From NCBI RefSeq assembly GCF_032884065.1, contig NC_088863.1, positions 62,441,512 to 62,505,511 of the forward strand: a stretch of 64,000 nucleotides of DNA. Reading direction: 5' to 3'. Below are positions 25,205 to 37,510 of the stretch, one piece after another. Below the pieces are notes generated by a model. That model ran no database searches and was not told the origin of the DNA. It saw only the letters and a program-made list of their open reading frames with translations. The DNA is from Artemia franciscana. Lineage: Eukaryota; Arthropoda; Branchiopoda; Anostraca; Artemiidae. How positions within the stretch are numbered: position 1 is the first letter of the stretch; each line of letters starts with the position of its first letter. The translations under genes and the position numbers were made by a program.

Positions 25205-26730
25205 AACTAACAGGTCGCTCAATACTTACCGCTTGCTTTAAAGAACCATTTGGTACCGTAGAGACGACATAATTTCTTGTGATTGTATTTAATTTGTCGC
25301 TATTCATGTTGGTGAATGTTGGGACCCTTGCCCCTTTTATCAGAAAATAATCCTTTTTGAAAATTTTGATCAATTTATCTTTAATTGTTATTCTTAAGCC
25401 ATAGACCTAGCTGTTACTACGAGATGTCTTAACAACAATTCACTAATTAATCTAAGCCTGAAAATACAGACGAGCGATGATCCATATAGATTAAATCTAG
25501 CCGAAATCTATAAAGAATACTGGGTAGTTCCAATTTGATTCGGCCATTCATATCCAGAGGAGCTAGGCCCTTACCTCCACATGATAATTTACCCGCGAGG
25601 TTTTGTGCATTGTGGAATTAATCTTGTGTCTGATCCGAGAGTTGAAAGTTGGGTTTTATATTTTTGTTTTCTTAGTTAGTCAAGGTAGTAACTAGGGTTA
25701 GTTGCCGAAAGAAAAGTTGAGATAAGATTGATTTGGTATAGGAAGAGAATACTCTGCTAAGCAAGATATCTTTTCAGGAGAGAAATAAAGTGAACTGTTG
25801 GAGGCTGATGCTTGTAGCCTTTGAAATGGCGTCTTGGGCCAATTAGTGTGGGACTTTCGTACCGCAGGGGAAATATACTTGTCACGTTAGGGTAACACAC
25901 CTGAGGAATCCGTGTCGTGTTAGGGTCATCTCTGAACCCTGAGGTAATGCCAGGAATTTCTAGTGGCATTAGAGATCTCCTAATAGTGGCGGAGGCGGAG
26001 TAGGGACCTCTTTCACCTTTCCTTCACTGATGGTAGCGAGTAAAGGGGTTATCAGGAGCACTGATAGCAAAAAACACACGTTTCCGAAGATACGGTTGGA
26101 TTTAGCCTACAAGTAGGAGGCTGTACAAATTTGCTGGGAAAGACAGATTTGAAGCAATGGGAATGTAAAATTTGATGAGCTAGACTCTAGCTAGAAATGA
26201 TGCATTGCATAAGTGAGGATACCTTTGAAGGATGGCTTAGTCCTTGCCCAAAAACATAAAAATTAGAGAAAAATGCGCAAACTGACCATCTTTGCTGGAA
26301 TAATGAGACAATTGTAAGATTTTGAGAATAAAGAGAAATAACATGGTATTAATTGAGTTTTCGGTTTCCAGTGGGGGAATCTCTCCGTATTAGAAAGTTT
26401 AACAGGTTGTAAGAACGGTTCAGAGAAAATGAAAGTTGGATTATTATTTGAGTGAAATGGCAGACTCTGAGATAACCTTCAGTAGCGACTGTTATAAGAT
26501 TATTCAAGACAGCAAATTAGGAAAATTTGTCAATTTCGTTTGCACATTTGACATGGAAAGTTACAGGCCCCTATCCTGTTGAGTAATCAGCTTAAGTGGA
26601 TATTATATTTAGAGCACCAGTATCCGGGGTGGATACGAGATTTGTTCTGCAGGGTAGTTTCCCTGTAGGATTTTTAGTACAGCTAATGCACTAGTGGAAT
26701 ATCCGTGCGGTTGCTCAGTTTACTTCTTGT
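25205..26730 (+). repeat. Local tandem duplication inside copy 3
   Basis: The block from about 24020 to 25200 is repeated from about 25210 to 26725, joined at 25198-25210 where a stretch ending GCTCAGTTTACTTCTTG runs abruptly into GGTCGCTCAATACTTACC. The first copy lacks about 330 bases (present at 25466-25800), removed near 24265. The nearly identical sequence suggests a recent event. Confidence 0.8.
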
Positions 26731-27439
26731 CTAACCCTTGCTATTTTGTTTGTCAGAAATAGATTCAAATCGTGAAAGATTTATTTGCGCCAAATTAAGT
26801 TGTTATTTGCCAATTAAGTTTAGGTATTCCGGCTATTTTAGAGATTGTTGAATATGCTTATGCAGTCCTAATCATTTATAATAGTAATTGTGTATCATAG
26901 TTTTTGCATGCGGCAATTGTTGAGTTTGCCATGATTGAATGCTTATTTAAGGGATATTCCCCACGAAGATCACGCGCATGTTCGTAGTAGTTGAAAATTT
27001 GACTATATTTTTAAAGAGAAAATATACAATTTGAGCAAGAAAATGTTGAATGCCGGACTCACACAGACTCTCTAGCTCTAGGGATGGTAGAGCAAGAAGG
27101 GCAAAAGTATAAGGGTGAGAGCCAGGGAGGACCTCGTTCCCCGGGATTTGTCCATTAGAATGTGTGGTAAGGAATTTACTTGGTATTAATTAATTTAAGA
27201 ATGTTCCCAAAGACATAGTTATTAGGTTCTTCGGGTTGGATTGGAATTTTGAGTTGGATTGAATATCTGACTATATTTTTAGAGAGAAAAAATACCAATT
27301 GAGCTAGAAAATATTCAATCCTGGACTCACACAAACTTTCTAGCTCTAGGGGTGGTAGCTTCCACTCAAGTCGTAATAAGCAAAACTCTACCGTTGAAAA
27401 GTTTAGACAGATATGAAAAGAAAGAAATGCCCGTAGGAA

Positions 27440-28120
27440 GGCAAATGAGAGAAACCCGTAGAGAGGCTGATAGGAACGAATGAGAGAAAGAAAGAATAGA
27501 TCGAGAGATAGACGAAGAGAGAGGTCGTCAATAGTTTAGAAACATACCCCACTGGGAAATTCCAGAAAGTGAGATTTTACCGCAAATAACTTCTGAACTA
27601 TCGGATGACCATAATAATTTTGTAAGGATCTATTGAAAGAGAAAGAAAATTATCCAACATTAAATGCTAAGACTGGAAAACATGCTACTTCGTTGACTTG
27701 GCGGGGAGCTGGACTAAAAATGAAATTCTTGATACTCCAGTTTGAAATGTTTATAATCCAAAAAATGATGTGGAAGTGGCTAGGCAATGTAATAATAAAA
27801 ATAGAACGTGCGAAAATGATTTTTCGAAAGAATTCTTAGAAAATAACAAACTTCAAAAGACACTAACGAATAAAAGACGTCGACAAGAACATACCAAGGT
27901 GAAACAATCATTCTACCGGAGAAAAATAAGAAAAAAGTTATCCGATGTGCTTTTCCTCGTAAGGATCGAGAATTTTTTACAATGGGGTCTAAGAAGAAGG
28001 ACAATATGGTCGAAACGGTTATTGAAGACGGTTTGTTTTGGATAATAAATAAATGATAAAAAAATAAAAAAGAGACAAAAAGCATAAAGAGAAATATTAC
28101 ACACAAAATAAATTAGTTAT
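27440..28120 (+). pseudogene. Decayed coding-like stretch (duplicate)
   Basis: The copy-3 counterpart of 7600-8330. Two overlapping frames together give about 130 codons of basic, coiled-coil-like sequence before a stop. No catalytic or binding motif is recognisable. Confidence 0.3.
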
Positions 28121-29786
28121 AAAAGAGAATAAAATTGTAGGAAAAATTACAAAACTACGGAAAGACTAAAAGCTTAGGAGGGAGAGGATCCATAGCCGAT
28201 TGGACGAAACTACAGGTGATCACAAGATAGAGTTGGATAAGCTACAACGGGTCATGGAAAAGATTGGAGATACTGAATTTTGTGTTGGTTTGAAGAGGCT
28301 TGGGAAGGAATCTGTAACTTTTCCTATCAATTCGAAATAGGTTTTAGTTTCTTATGAGGGGGGGGGGGGGAATCCCTTGGTGAGAATATCCTACGGGAAG
28401 ACATGAAATAGCTCCAGTCTTATGGGCCAGTTGTGATCCCTTTACCGAGGCCTTTCCTTTCCAGTTTTCAATTGACATCCCCATTTGTTCATTATGCAAT
28501 TGTCTTAGGGGGTGAGATCCAGAAAAGTTGATTCGTGGTTTGCTCAGATTTTTACCGGATTTCCTGTACCCCATCGTTTTCGCAGATTTTTACATTTTCG
28601 GCCGTGGATCGTTTCAAACTATTCCAAGAGGCAATTCATATTTCAAGTAAGATATTCACTTGTTTTCATCGCTGGAGATCAAAAGGCTATTTCAGCCAAT
28701 TTTTCTTGGTGGCTCGCCTCATCGAATATACCAGAACCTTATTCTAAGCTTCTTTCAAATGTAAATTCGTGAGAGCGAGAAAATTTTGACCCAATCACGC
28801 TAAGTACGATTAGGTTCCACAAATCGTTTGGATTTTCCTTCTTCGAAATCCCAAACTTTATGAAAAGGGCCAACAGACAATTGCTTTGATTGGTTGGACA
28901 GAGATACTGCATGGCAATGGAACTAAGCCAAGCGGATGTTATAGTTGCAGATCCATGAGCCAACGGGTAGCTTCAGTGGAGATGTACAAACGAAGAAGAT
29001 CCACAAAGGATACTTGGTGACTTCAATTTAATTCGGCCATTCATAGCCAGAGGGTAGGAGCTAAGCACTTACCTCCGCGCAAAAATTTACCCGAGAGGTT
29101 TTGAGCAGTTGAATTAATCTTGTGTCTGATTATGACTCGAGAGTGTAAAGTTGAGTTTGAAAGTAGTAGGCTTTTTTCACATTTCTTTTCTTCTTGGTTA
29201 GCCTAGGCAGAAACTAGAGTCAGTAGCCTAGAGAGAGGCTGAGATTAAATGGGTTTGGTATTGGAAGAGATTCATGTACTAAGCAAGATGTCTTTCCGGG
29301 GGGGGGGAGAAAGATAATGGTTCGAGTTTAATACATGTAGCCTTCGGCATGTTATCTTGGGCCAATTACTGTGGCACTTCTGTAAAGTGGGGGCAATATA
29401 CTTGTCAGCACCCTGCCGGTTGTTGGAAACCGACAAGCGGGACGTGTAAAAATCTGTGACGGTGTAGGGTCACCCCTGACCCTACCTAAATAGACCTAAC
29501 AGAATACAGAATAACCCCTACAGAATAACCTAAAAGCTAGGTTATTCTGGTGGCATTAGAGATATCCAAATAGTACCTGAGGTGGAATAGGGATCCTCCC
29601 CTCCCCCACAGTGAACATCTGTTATATTGGACTTCACAAGGATTTTAAATTTTTTCCTTTTGGGTTTTTATTTATTTTTTACTTTTCTTTATATGTTTAA
29701 TTTAGTTTATTTTTTCTGTTAATAAAAAAAGAGTCACTTACTCAGAGAAAAAAACTACTTACTCACAGAGAGAAGGGCAAAAAGGA

Positions 29787-29815
29787 GGATATATATATAT
29801 ATATATGTATATAGG

Positions 29816-29893
<78 letters not shown>
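29787..29893. repeat. (TA)n microsatellite, duplication edge
   Basis: TA repeats interrupted once near 29806-29817. Similarity to copy 1 ends here. In copy 1 the TA tract leads into a Helitron, whereas here it leads into the 3' end of a LINE relic. Confidence 0.93.
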
Positions 29894-29897
<4 letters not shown>

Positions 29898-30870
29898 AAA
29901 ACTATAGAACACAAACTAAATGGACTTAATATACAAAAATCAATTAAGTATATTAAATATTGAATTGACTCCAATAAAATAATAAAAAAGGAAAATAAAT
30001 AAATAATTGGATAAAAAGGCTTCTGGGAAGCCATAGAATTTTTAACAATTTGTGAACCAACTGAATGAATGACATCTTCGAGCTTATTTAGACAACTTAT
30101 TCTATACAATATGACTCGCCATTAAAGGATTAAAATCTGACCTTACACAAGGAGTAAAAGGAACTTGAATATACTTATTTGTATTACGAAGATTATAATT
30201 ATTCTGATTAAAGTTAAAAGACGGCGGAACACTTAGGGGCTGAGAGAGTTCACCATGAAGCTGAGCAAAAGTAAATCATGCGCACAAAAAAATATGCAGT
30301 GATTCGAGACCGAGTAAAGGAATATTTCCTGAACGACTTGTTTCCTGAATGAAGTTTCTAGCTTTATTGTAAACCCTAGAAAGTGGTTTTAATAGAAAAA
30401 TAAAGGTTAACATCCATACTTATTGGACTAAGATACATACATCCATTCTTATTGGACTAAGAAACGTGAGATTGGATCAAGCAGTGAAAAACGATTGTAA
30501 AAAAAAAATTGAGGAAAAGTATTTTCGAGCTTCCTTAAAATACCAAGATAATTACAAATCTTCATTTTAATCAAATCAATGTGACGCTTGAAAGACCAGT
30601 TTTCATCAACAACCAAGCCCAAAAAACGAACATATCGATCTTTACATCTATGAATTATCTCATATGGATGGTGAATTTCCGATAACTGGGGATAAACCTG
30701 AGAAGCACGCGGAAAAAAACTGGACTTAGCAAAATTAGGGTAAGACTTTAACCATCAAGACATAAAATTCCTCTCTGAAATAAATTTTCCAGCTTTAATG
30801 GAATCTATGATTCGCAATTTCTCGAAGGGTCAAGTTAGCAATGCAACCGAAGACATCAGAAGAAGGCGGC
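29894..30870 (-). pseudogene. Non-LTR retrotransposon reverse transcriptase 3' relic
   Basis: Read from high to low coordinate, the minus strand gives pieces typical of the end of a Jockey/CR1-like reverse transcriptase frame. These are KSYPNFAKSSFFPRA, RYVRFLGLVVDENWSFKRHI and ICNYLGILRKLEN, and then near the end NYNLRNTNKYIQVPF and SDFNPLMASHIV. The FLG...DEN.SF..HI block and the NYNLRNTN block are what I recognise. The frame is broken by several stops and shifts, for example a stop before WLKSYPN near 30756. The 3' end abuts the TA tract. The fingers and palm domains and the endonuclease are absent. Confidence 0.6.
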
Positions 30871-30889
30871 CCAAGGAATGGTCCTGCAA

Positions 30890-31168
30890 CATTTCCAGCC
30901 AATTGGACCTCCAAGAAAAAACCTACCCCCCTCCTCTTACCTCACTTCATGAATCGTCAGTATAAATTATACTTCTAACTAAATCCTTTTCCATGTCAAG
31001 TCTTTGCCTGTGTGTTATTGCGTAAGTGAGTGCCGAGATACTGAACTCGGACTGCAATGAACTTTTATTTGATTCATCTGGTTAGTTGCAATTTGTCTGT
31101 TTAAGAATATAAAAGGGATTTTTTCGTATTTGGACACTTTATTGGAATAGGAAATTAGTCGCCAACAA
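30890..31168 (+). mobile_element. Probable LTR of an LTR retrotransposon (edges uncertain)
   Basis: Placed only by its position directly before a primer-binding site. It contains a TATA-like stretch (TATAAATTATA near 30961). I cannot define the left edge or find the second LTR, so the coordinates are approximate. Confidence 0.35.
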
Positions 31169-31170
31169 AT

Positions 31171-31188
31171 TGGTGTCAGAAGTGGGAT
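31171..31188 (+). other. Retrotransposon primer-binding site (tRNA-Leu type)
   Basis: TGGTGTCAGAAGTGGGAT is the reverse complement of a tRNA 3' end consisting of CCA preceded by an acceptor stem typical of leucine tRNAs. Such a stretch 2-3 bases after an LTR is where minus-strand DNA synthesis starts in LTR retrotransposons. Downstream to about 31640 is AT-rich leader or gag-like sequence with no long open frame, ended by the degenerate hairpin terminus. Confidence 0.6.
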
Positions 31189-31649
31189 ACTAAGACACGT
31201 TTCATTTGTGACAAGGTAAATTTTTATTCAAGATTGGTGAACTTCGCCGTGTGAAAAAATTAAAATAAGTGAAAATTCAGTTAGTTTATTTATGGTTTTT
31301 TCTTAACACTCAATGTGAATTTCTATTGAAATTTAATTAATGAAAAGATTAATTACTTTATTTAATTAATAATAAAACATCAATGTGCGATAATTATATT
31401 CAATGGTCACGAAATGTAAAAAATGGAAAAATACAAAAAGCAATATTACTACAACATTGAACTTTAGTTAAAAGTAATATTAGAAAATGAAATCAAAGAA
31501 AAGAATAAAATTATTTCTGATTTAAAACTTCAATTTAATAGTGTACAAATAAAGATATTACTGAACTTATTTTTTTTTAAATCAAGCAATGTTTCATGGA
31601 GGATGAGCCAGATTTACCAATATTATTTAAAAAACAACCAGAAATTAAA

Positions 31650-31975
31650 TTAAAAAATAAATTTCAACTAAAAGTGAGGAGTAGCCTTAAAATTCAAAAT
31701 GAACCAATTTTTTTCCGTATATGAAGGGGCTGCCTCCCTCCTCAATACCTTGCTTTTTGCACTAGCATTTGAGTGTTTGTCCGATTAAGATGGACTCCTG
31801 AAACACAAAGACGTTTAATTAGATTAGGAAGCTTTTATGTAAGTGCTAAGAAGGTTAGCGCAAAGAGCAGGGTATTGACGGGTGGGGGAGCCCCTTCATA
31901 CACGAAATTATTCCTGTTCATTTCGAGTTTTGATGCTGCTTCTTATTTTCAGCTGAAAAAACTTGTTTTAAGGGG
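31650..31975 (+). repeat. Degenerate hairpin-element terminus
   Basis: Contains AAAGTGAGGAGTAGCCTTAAAA, CCGTATATGAAGGGGCTG and, further on, the inverted partner with AGCGCAAAGAGCAGGGTATT and CCCCTTCATACACG. This is the same two-arm architecture as 2343-2638, with many substitutions and no recognisable 5' part of the element. It abuts the leader of an LTR element. Confidence 0.65.
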
Positions 31976-31979
31976 ACAA

Positions 31980-32670
31980 ATTTAGGGGAAAGTCCATTCA
32001 CAACCATTATTAACAACTTTGAAAGACATAACACGACTTTAAACAGCAAACCTGATCCTCGACATGTTCGATAAGTTTGAGCTCGAATAGTTCGAGCTTT
32101 CCAACACCCAAGCCGGTATAAAGCAATGAGGAACTTTATTATACTACCCGACAATTGGGCCCGTTCTTCCTTTATATCTTAGGGTTCTTTTATTTTCCAC
32201 ATCATTTATTATGTGTTTAATACAATTAGTCTGTGTTTTTTTTTTACCCCTTTCACTCCAAGAACTTTATTTCCAACTATTAAAGAGATGTTTATCTATA
32301 TATCTTTATCTCCAAAATGCGTTCAAAGAATGTGGGAAGAGGGAAAGGGTATTCCTTCTTCAGGTCCCTTTGACTTCGTGGATTTTTCTGGAGGTATGAA
32401 TGTATTTTTACGGGTTTTTCAAGAAATTGAGAAAAAAAAGATTTTAATCATGTTTTACCAGCCAACCAATAGGAACTTAAAAACAAAATGATATATTACT
32501 GTAATACACACAATCACGCTCTTTTATTCGGAAACCAACGTGATATCTGCTGAGTACTCGAATATTCTCCAAAATGAATATTCAGGCTTGTCAGAGTTCG
32601 GCTCCAGCCTCTTTCATCTTATTTACAACTAATCTTAAGGAAAACATAAGAAATTGAAAATACCATAAAA
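31980..32670. other. Intergenic sequence 3' of the transporter gene
   Basis: No recognisable gene. Short open frames at 32211-32491 overlap in two frames and look like chance. Confidence 0.5.
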
Positions 32671-32676
32671 TGAAAT

Positions 32677-32682
32677 TTTATT
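32677..32682 (-). terminator. Polyadenylation signal AATAAA
   Basis: AATAAA on the minus strand, 75-80 bases after the transporter stop codon. Distance and composition suit a short 3' untranslated region. The cleavage site is not determinable. Confidence 0.55.
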
Positions 32683-32756
32683 TTATAACATAAGAATAAA
32701 TTGACACATGACTAATAAAATGCAAATTTGGTACATACGCCTATTAAAGGGGATAG

Positions 32757-32981
32757 TCAATGCTCCTTTTTTAAGTCCTCGCTACTGGAATGTACACTCA
32801 TTGATTCGTTGATGATACCTTTTTCTTGGGGTTCATTAATATTTCCTATTTCACTGTCTTCTTCCGGAATTTTGTTCCAGGGCTGTTCGGTGGCCGATCC
32901 GAAGAATAAGAAGAAAATTGCGTCAGCTCCCAACACTACCGCAGCCATTAAAAACACTAAACGCCATGCTTCGATTGTTTG
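32757..32981 (-). CDS. SLC17-type transporter, last exon and stop
   Basis: 225 bases starting QTIEAWRLVFLMAAVVLGAD (helix 12), then FFLFFGSATEQPWN, the typical SLC17 end motif (FGSxxxQPWN). A 40-residue acidic, serine-containing cytoplasmic tail follows, ending SSSEDLKKEH and TGA. The acceptor is TTTGTAG at 32988-32982. The frame is intact. The tail is not conserved in the family and could carry sorting signals, but I see no named motif. Confidence 0.93.
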   Translation of the reverse strand, partial: QTIEAWRLVFLMAAVVLGADAIFFLFFGSATEQPWNKIPEEDSEIGNINEPQEKGIINESMSVHSSSEDLKKEH

Positions 32982-33639
32982 CTACAAAGAAAAGAATAAA
33001 GATTATTGTACGAAAATACTTAGTTTGTATTTCAAATTATATGATTGATGCCAAACTTTGTTGGTTCCAACCCACTTAGGAAGCGAAATTCTGACTTAGC
33101 TTCTGAATTTTCCAAAAATTGTCATATGATATTATCTAAGTGTAATCATAAGCTTGAGAAAACTAGAAAAACAGCTTTTTGGCATTAATAAAACTTTTAT
33201 ATTCAACCTTTTCCTCTTTGCCAAAAACCTTTACAATGGTGTAGATTTAAAATGGTGGGTTTTAGGCAATTGCCAAGTACCTATATAGAGGTTTGCTGTC
33301 TCTCTTGTCCTAAATGCTACAAACTCTAGTTTTTCAGATTTTTCTTTTGTATCCAAGTTTCGTCCTCAACTATGTGAAATTTATTTGTCCAATGGTTTTA
33401 TTAGTAGACCAAAGAAATTTTCTTTTTAGCGTTTTATTCATTTTCAAAGCAATACGAATAGCATTGCTTACAGTAAAGAGCCATAAGACTTCAAAGTAAT
33501 TTTTTTCGTTCAAGTACCCTTCATAAGGAAGGGGTTGTCGTATAAACTTAGGAAGCAGTTTAGTTCAAAATAGTCCTAGGGTTAAATATTTAAGCCTCTA
33601 GGTTTGACGGCCCTTACAACCACAAGAAAAGGGCTGTAA

Positions 33640-36600
33640 GTTATACTAAATGGCCATTGTTGATATTTAAGGATTTATATTTGAAAAAGAGGGCATATTT
33701 GATCTTAGGTTTCTAGAAAAGTTATTGTAGTAAGGTGAAATTGTAAGAAAAAGTTGAGAGGAATGCCGAAAACAATCAAGTCACAAAATGTTCTTACTGG
33801 TTGTCAAAATTGAATAACAACAATATCTAAAGACTAAATCAGGCTGTTAATATGAAACTTCGGAAAAAGTTAAGGGGTATGTAAAATTAAATCAATATGT
33901 ACTATATACCCTTTGTTTATCAAAAGGAGGGATGTACTATGTCTGAAGAACGTTTGAGGTGTATTAAGTTGAATTTTCCAGAATATATTGAGAAGGAAGT
34001 TGAAAAGTGGTTGGAGAGACCTCAGCTCCCTTCCCATGTCCTTTTTAGTAGTATTCTTCAAAGAAGATCCAATCAAATTTTTGAAATAGCCATCTTGTTT
34101 AAAATAATCTGTAAGTCAAAGTGCTATGCCTATGGAAATGACATAACCACCCACAGCTTTTGAGGGGGTTTCTAAACACAATCAAAATACACTACATAGG
34201 TTAATGAAAGCTGTCATATAGCTAATGATAGGCTCAGCTGTCAAAATGAAATAACATCAGTATCTAAGTAACAGCTGACGGTATTGAGTTGAAACTTTCA
34301 AAGTAGGTTGAAGAAACCTTGAAGACGGATTTGGAGGGAGTCACCTCCCCTCCCCCCTGTTTTTTTCCAGGTGAACCCTCTGCTTAACACTGATCGAAAT
34401 TAAAAATTTTCTTTTGGTTCAAACTAGTCAAAAAGTCTAATAGCTATGTCTGCAGGGATGCCACGACCACCTCAGTCCCAGGGAAAAGATTTTAAAGCAT
34501 TGAGCTTGCCCATTGTTATAAATGCAGAAATTATCATTTAAGAAAGGAGAAATATTTGATTCCGTTTTCATCCAAAAAGGATAAAGTTATTAAGGTGAAA
34601 TTTTGGAGAATGTTCAGGGGTGTGCTAAACTAAAAGACACTATGTGTGTCCAATTTAGCAAAAAGGAGGATCTGCAATATCTTAATAACAGCCGTGGGTG
34701 TTAAGTTGAAAATTTCAGGACATGCTGAGGGAGTGTTGAAAAGTGGGTGAAGGGTCACCTTCCCCACCGCCCTTTTTAGCCGCAATTTCTCTAAAAACAT
34801 TTGGTGAAAATCCTAAAATAGCCAGACCGTTGAAAACAGACTAAAGGTCTAGTATCTATGCCTATAGGGATGACAAAGCCCTCCCCCTCACTTCTTTTGA
34901 GAGGCACGTTATACACAATCAAAACCCACGGTATGTATGCATGTTGTCAAAACGGCTTATCAACGATCTCTAAGAAACACCTGAGGGGACTGTTCTAGTC
35001 GTCCTTTTAAGGGTTAGAATTATCAGAGGGAAACTAGCCCCCTTGTTCTCTTTTTCCCCTAAATGCAGACTGCCAAAATTTTAGGATAGCCATTTTGCTA
35101 AAAAATGGTCCAAAGTCAAAATAACAATGTCTCTGGGATTGAAACCCCCCACAAACACAAACACAGGCCCCGGAGCAGTGGCTGGTATAACCTGCCCATT
35201 GTTAATGTATCAGGTTTTATGCGGAATGGAGGGATGTTTGATCCTGGGTTTCCAAAAAAAGTTTGGTTGTTAAGGTGAAACTTGGGAACTGTTGAAAGGG
35301 ATGCCAAACGGAATCAAAACACACTATGTGCTTACTGGTTCTCAAAAGGGATTATTAGCAATATCTTAGGAATGGCTGAGGATATTAAGTTAAAATTTTA
35401 AGGTATGTTGGATGGATATTGAAAAGTAGCTGGAGGGTAAGGAGAACCTTCCCTCCTTGCCATTTTTAGCTACCCTCTCTTTTAAACACTGATTGAAATT
35501 TTCATTTTCTTCAAACTAGTCAAAACATCTAATAGGTACCCTCCGGAGATACCATGCCACCTCCCCAGCCCTAGGAGAAGATATGTAAATTATAAAGTTT
35601 TCTTTTAGTTTACATGCAGATTTATTCATTACGAAAAGATGATTTGTTTGATTCTGGGTGCATTCAAAAAAGCTAAAGCTATTAAGCTGAAACTTTGGAG
35701 AATGTTCAGGGATATCCTAAACTAAATGAAGTGGTAGTATTTGCATTCATTTTATCGAAAAGGAGTATCTGCCATATCTTAGGAACGGCTGAGGGTATTA
35801 AGTTTAAACTTTCAGGACATATTGAGAATGATTTTGAAAAGTGTTTGAGGGCCAGTAGCTTCCTTCCCATGTCCTGTTTAGCTGCCCTCCAACCAAAATC
35901 ATTCAAAAAATTTTTTAAATAGCCATAGTTTTCAAAATAGTCTAAGGGTCAAATAACTATGTCTGCAGGGATGACATTGCCCCCCCCCCCAGCTTTTGAG
36001 AGGAATGCCAAACATAATAAAAAAGACTATGTATGTCAAAGGGGCGTGTCAGTAATATCGAAATAACGTTTGAGGGTGTCTGTCGATTGGAAATAAGAGG
36101 TTCTAGTGCTCTTTTAGATTCAAGGTCATTGAAGGGAACCTAGTCCCCCTTGTATCATTTCCCCCAAAAACACATCCCATCAAAATTTAAGGTTACCATT
36201 TTCTTTAAAATGGTCCAAAGGTCCAGTAACTGTGTCTCCACGTTTGACAAAACCCCCTAAGCCCCAGGGCAAGTTTTGTAAGTTATGCAAGCTGCCCAGT
36301 GTTAAAATATCAATGTTTGATCTTGGATCTCCCAAAAAACTCTGGATATTAAGGTAAGACCTCAAAGAAGCGTTGACAGGGATGCAAAATGCAACCAGAA
36401 CACACTATGTGCTTGCGAGATCTCAAAAAGGAACATCAGTAATATCTAAGGAACGTCTGAGGGCAATAAGTTGAACTTTCAAGGTACCCTGATGAAATAT
36501 TGAAGAGTGATTAGGGAGTACCACGTCCCCGTCATTCTCCTTTTTAAGTCACCCCTCTCCTCAACACTGATTAAAAATCTCAAATTTTCATTTTGTTCGA

Positions 36601-36760
36601 ACTAGTCAAAAGGTCATCTAAAGGATTCCATCCCCCTACAACTCTAGGGCAAGGACTGTATATTATAAAAGTTTTTCATTGTTTACATGCAGAAGTTATC
36701 ATTAGATAAACGGGAAATTTTTTGTAGGAAAAGGATTGGAAATTCTGTACATATGATGAC
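33640..36760. repeat. Tandem array, period about 1.09 kb, in last intron
   Basis: The phrase ATATCTTAGGAA/ACGGCTGAGGGTATTAAG and its neighbours recur at about 34253, 35345 and 36430. A sister phrase with AATGTTCAGGG recurs at 34612 and 35698. The spacing is 1085-1092 bases, so about three diverged copies. Each contains the same TTCTAGTGC...GGAGGGCAAC...AAATTTTGAGATAGCCATTT module found inside the hairpin element. Short open frames are incidental. Confidence 0.75.
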
Positions 36761-37510
36761 AGATGCCAAATGAATGCCACGTGGGTGGGGGGGGGGAAGC
36801 CGCATAATGTCATGGTGGCTTGAAGTGTGTTTTGGGCACCATGAAAGGGTGTGCTTACCAAAACCACGAGCTAACGAAGTTAAAGCATAATTTATTATTA
36901 AGAAAATGTGTAAAAATAGTTTAGAAATTATTAAGGGTGTAAGAGGGTGCAGTATTTCAGCCATTCAGTGTTATAGCTGGGAATTGGCATGGAACATCGC
37001 AATATAACAATGAAATGACAGGATTCCGCTTTTCAAATAAAGACAATAGTTAGTTTTAGATGTAAATTTATTTTTCTGAGGAAAAGGTTGAAAAACCATA
37101 AGGTGCAATAATATGCTCCAAGTGGGTGTCATAGGAGCTGATATATTATGCCACGCTGGCCTGAATTGTTAGGAGTCACCAGAAGAAACACTAATGATGA
37201 TTTTTGGATTAAGTTTAAACGATCGATTCTAGGAGAAACGAATATTTGTGCAGAAAAATGCCCAAGAAATACCATTTGTGATAATGCCTGCTAGAGGGTG
37301 CCGAATGTTTGCCATTAAGTGTCAAAGGCTGGGGATTGTCAAGGATCATCACAACCTAATAATGAAATGGCAGGTTTCCGCTGTTCAAATAAAAACAATG
37401 GTCATTTTTTAGTTTATGAATTTGAAAGAACATGTTAAAAAACCCTCAGGTGTGATAATGTGCCCCAGAGGGTGTCATCGAGGCTGGTACATTATGCTGC
37501 ACTGGCAATT
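36760..37510. repeat. Two diverged direct repeats, about 355 bp apart
   Basis: The phrase GCTGGGAATTGGCATGGAACATCGCAATATAACAATGAAATG-like at 36975 is matched near 37330 with substitutions, and flanking text such as CGCTGTTCAAATAAAAACAATGG follows in both. The sequence is non-coding and intronic. Confidence 0.6.
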
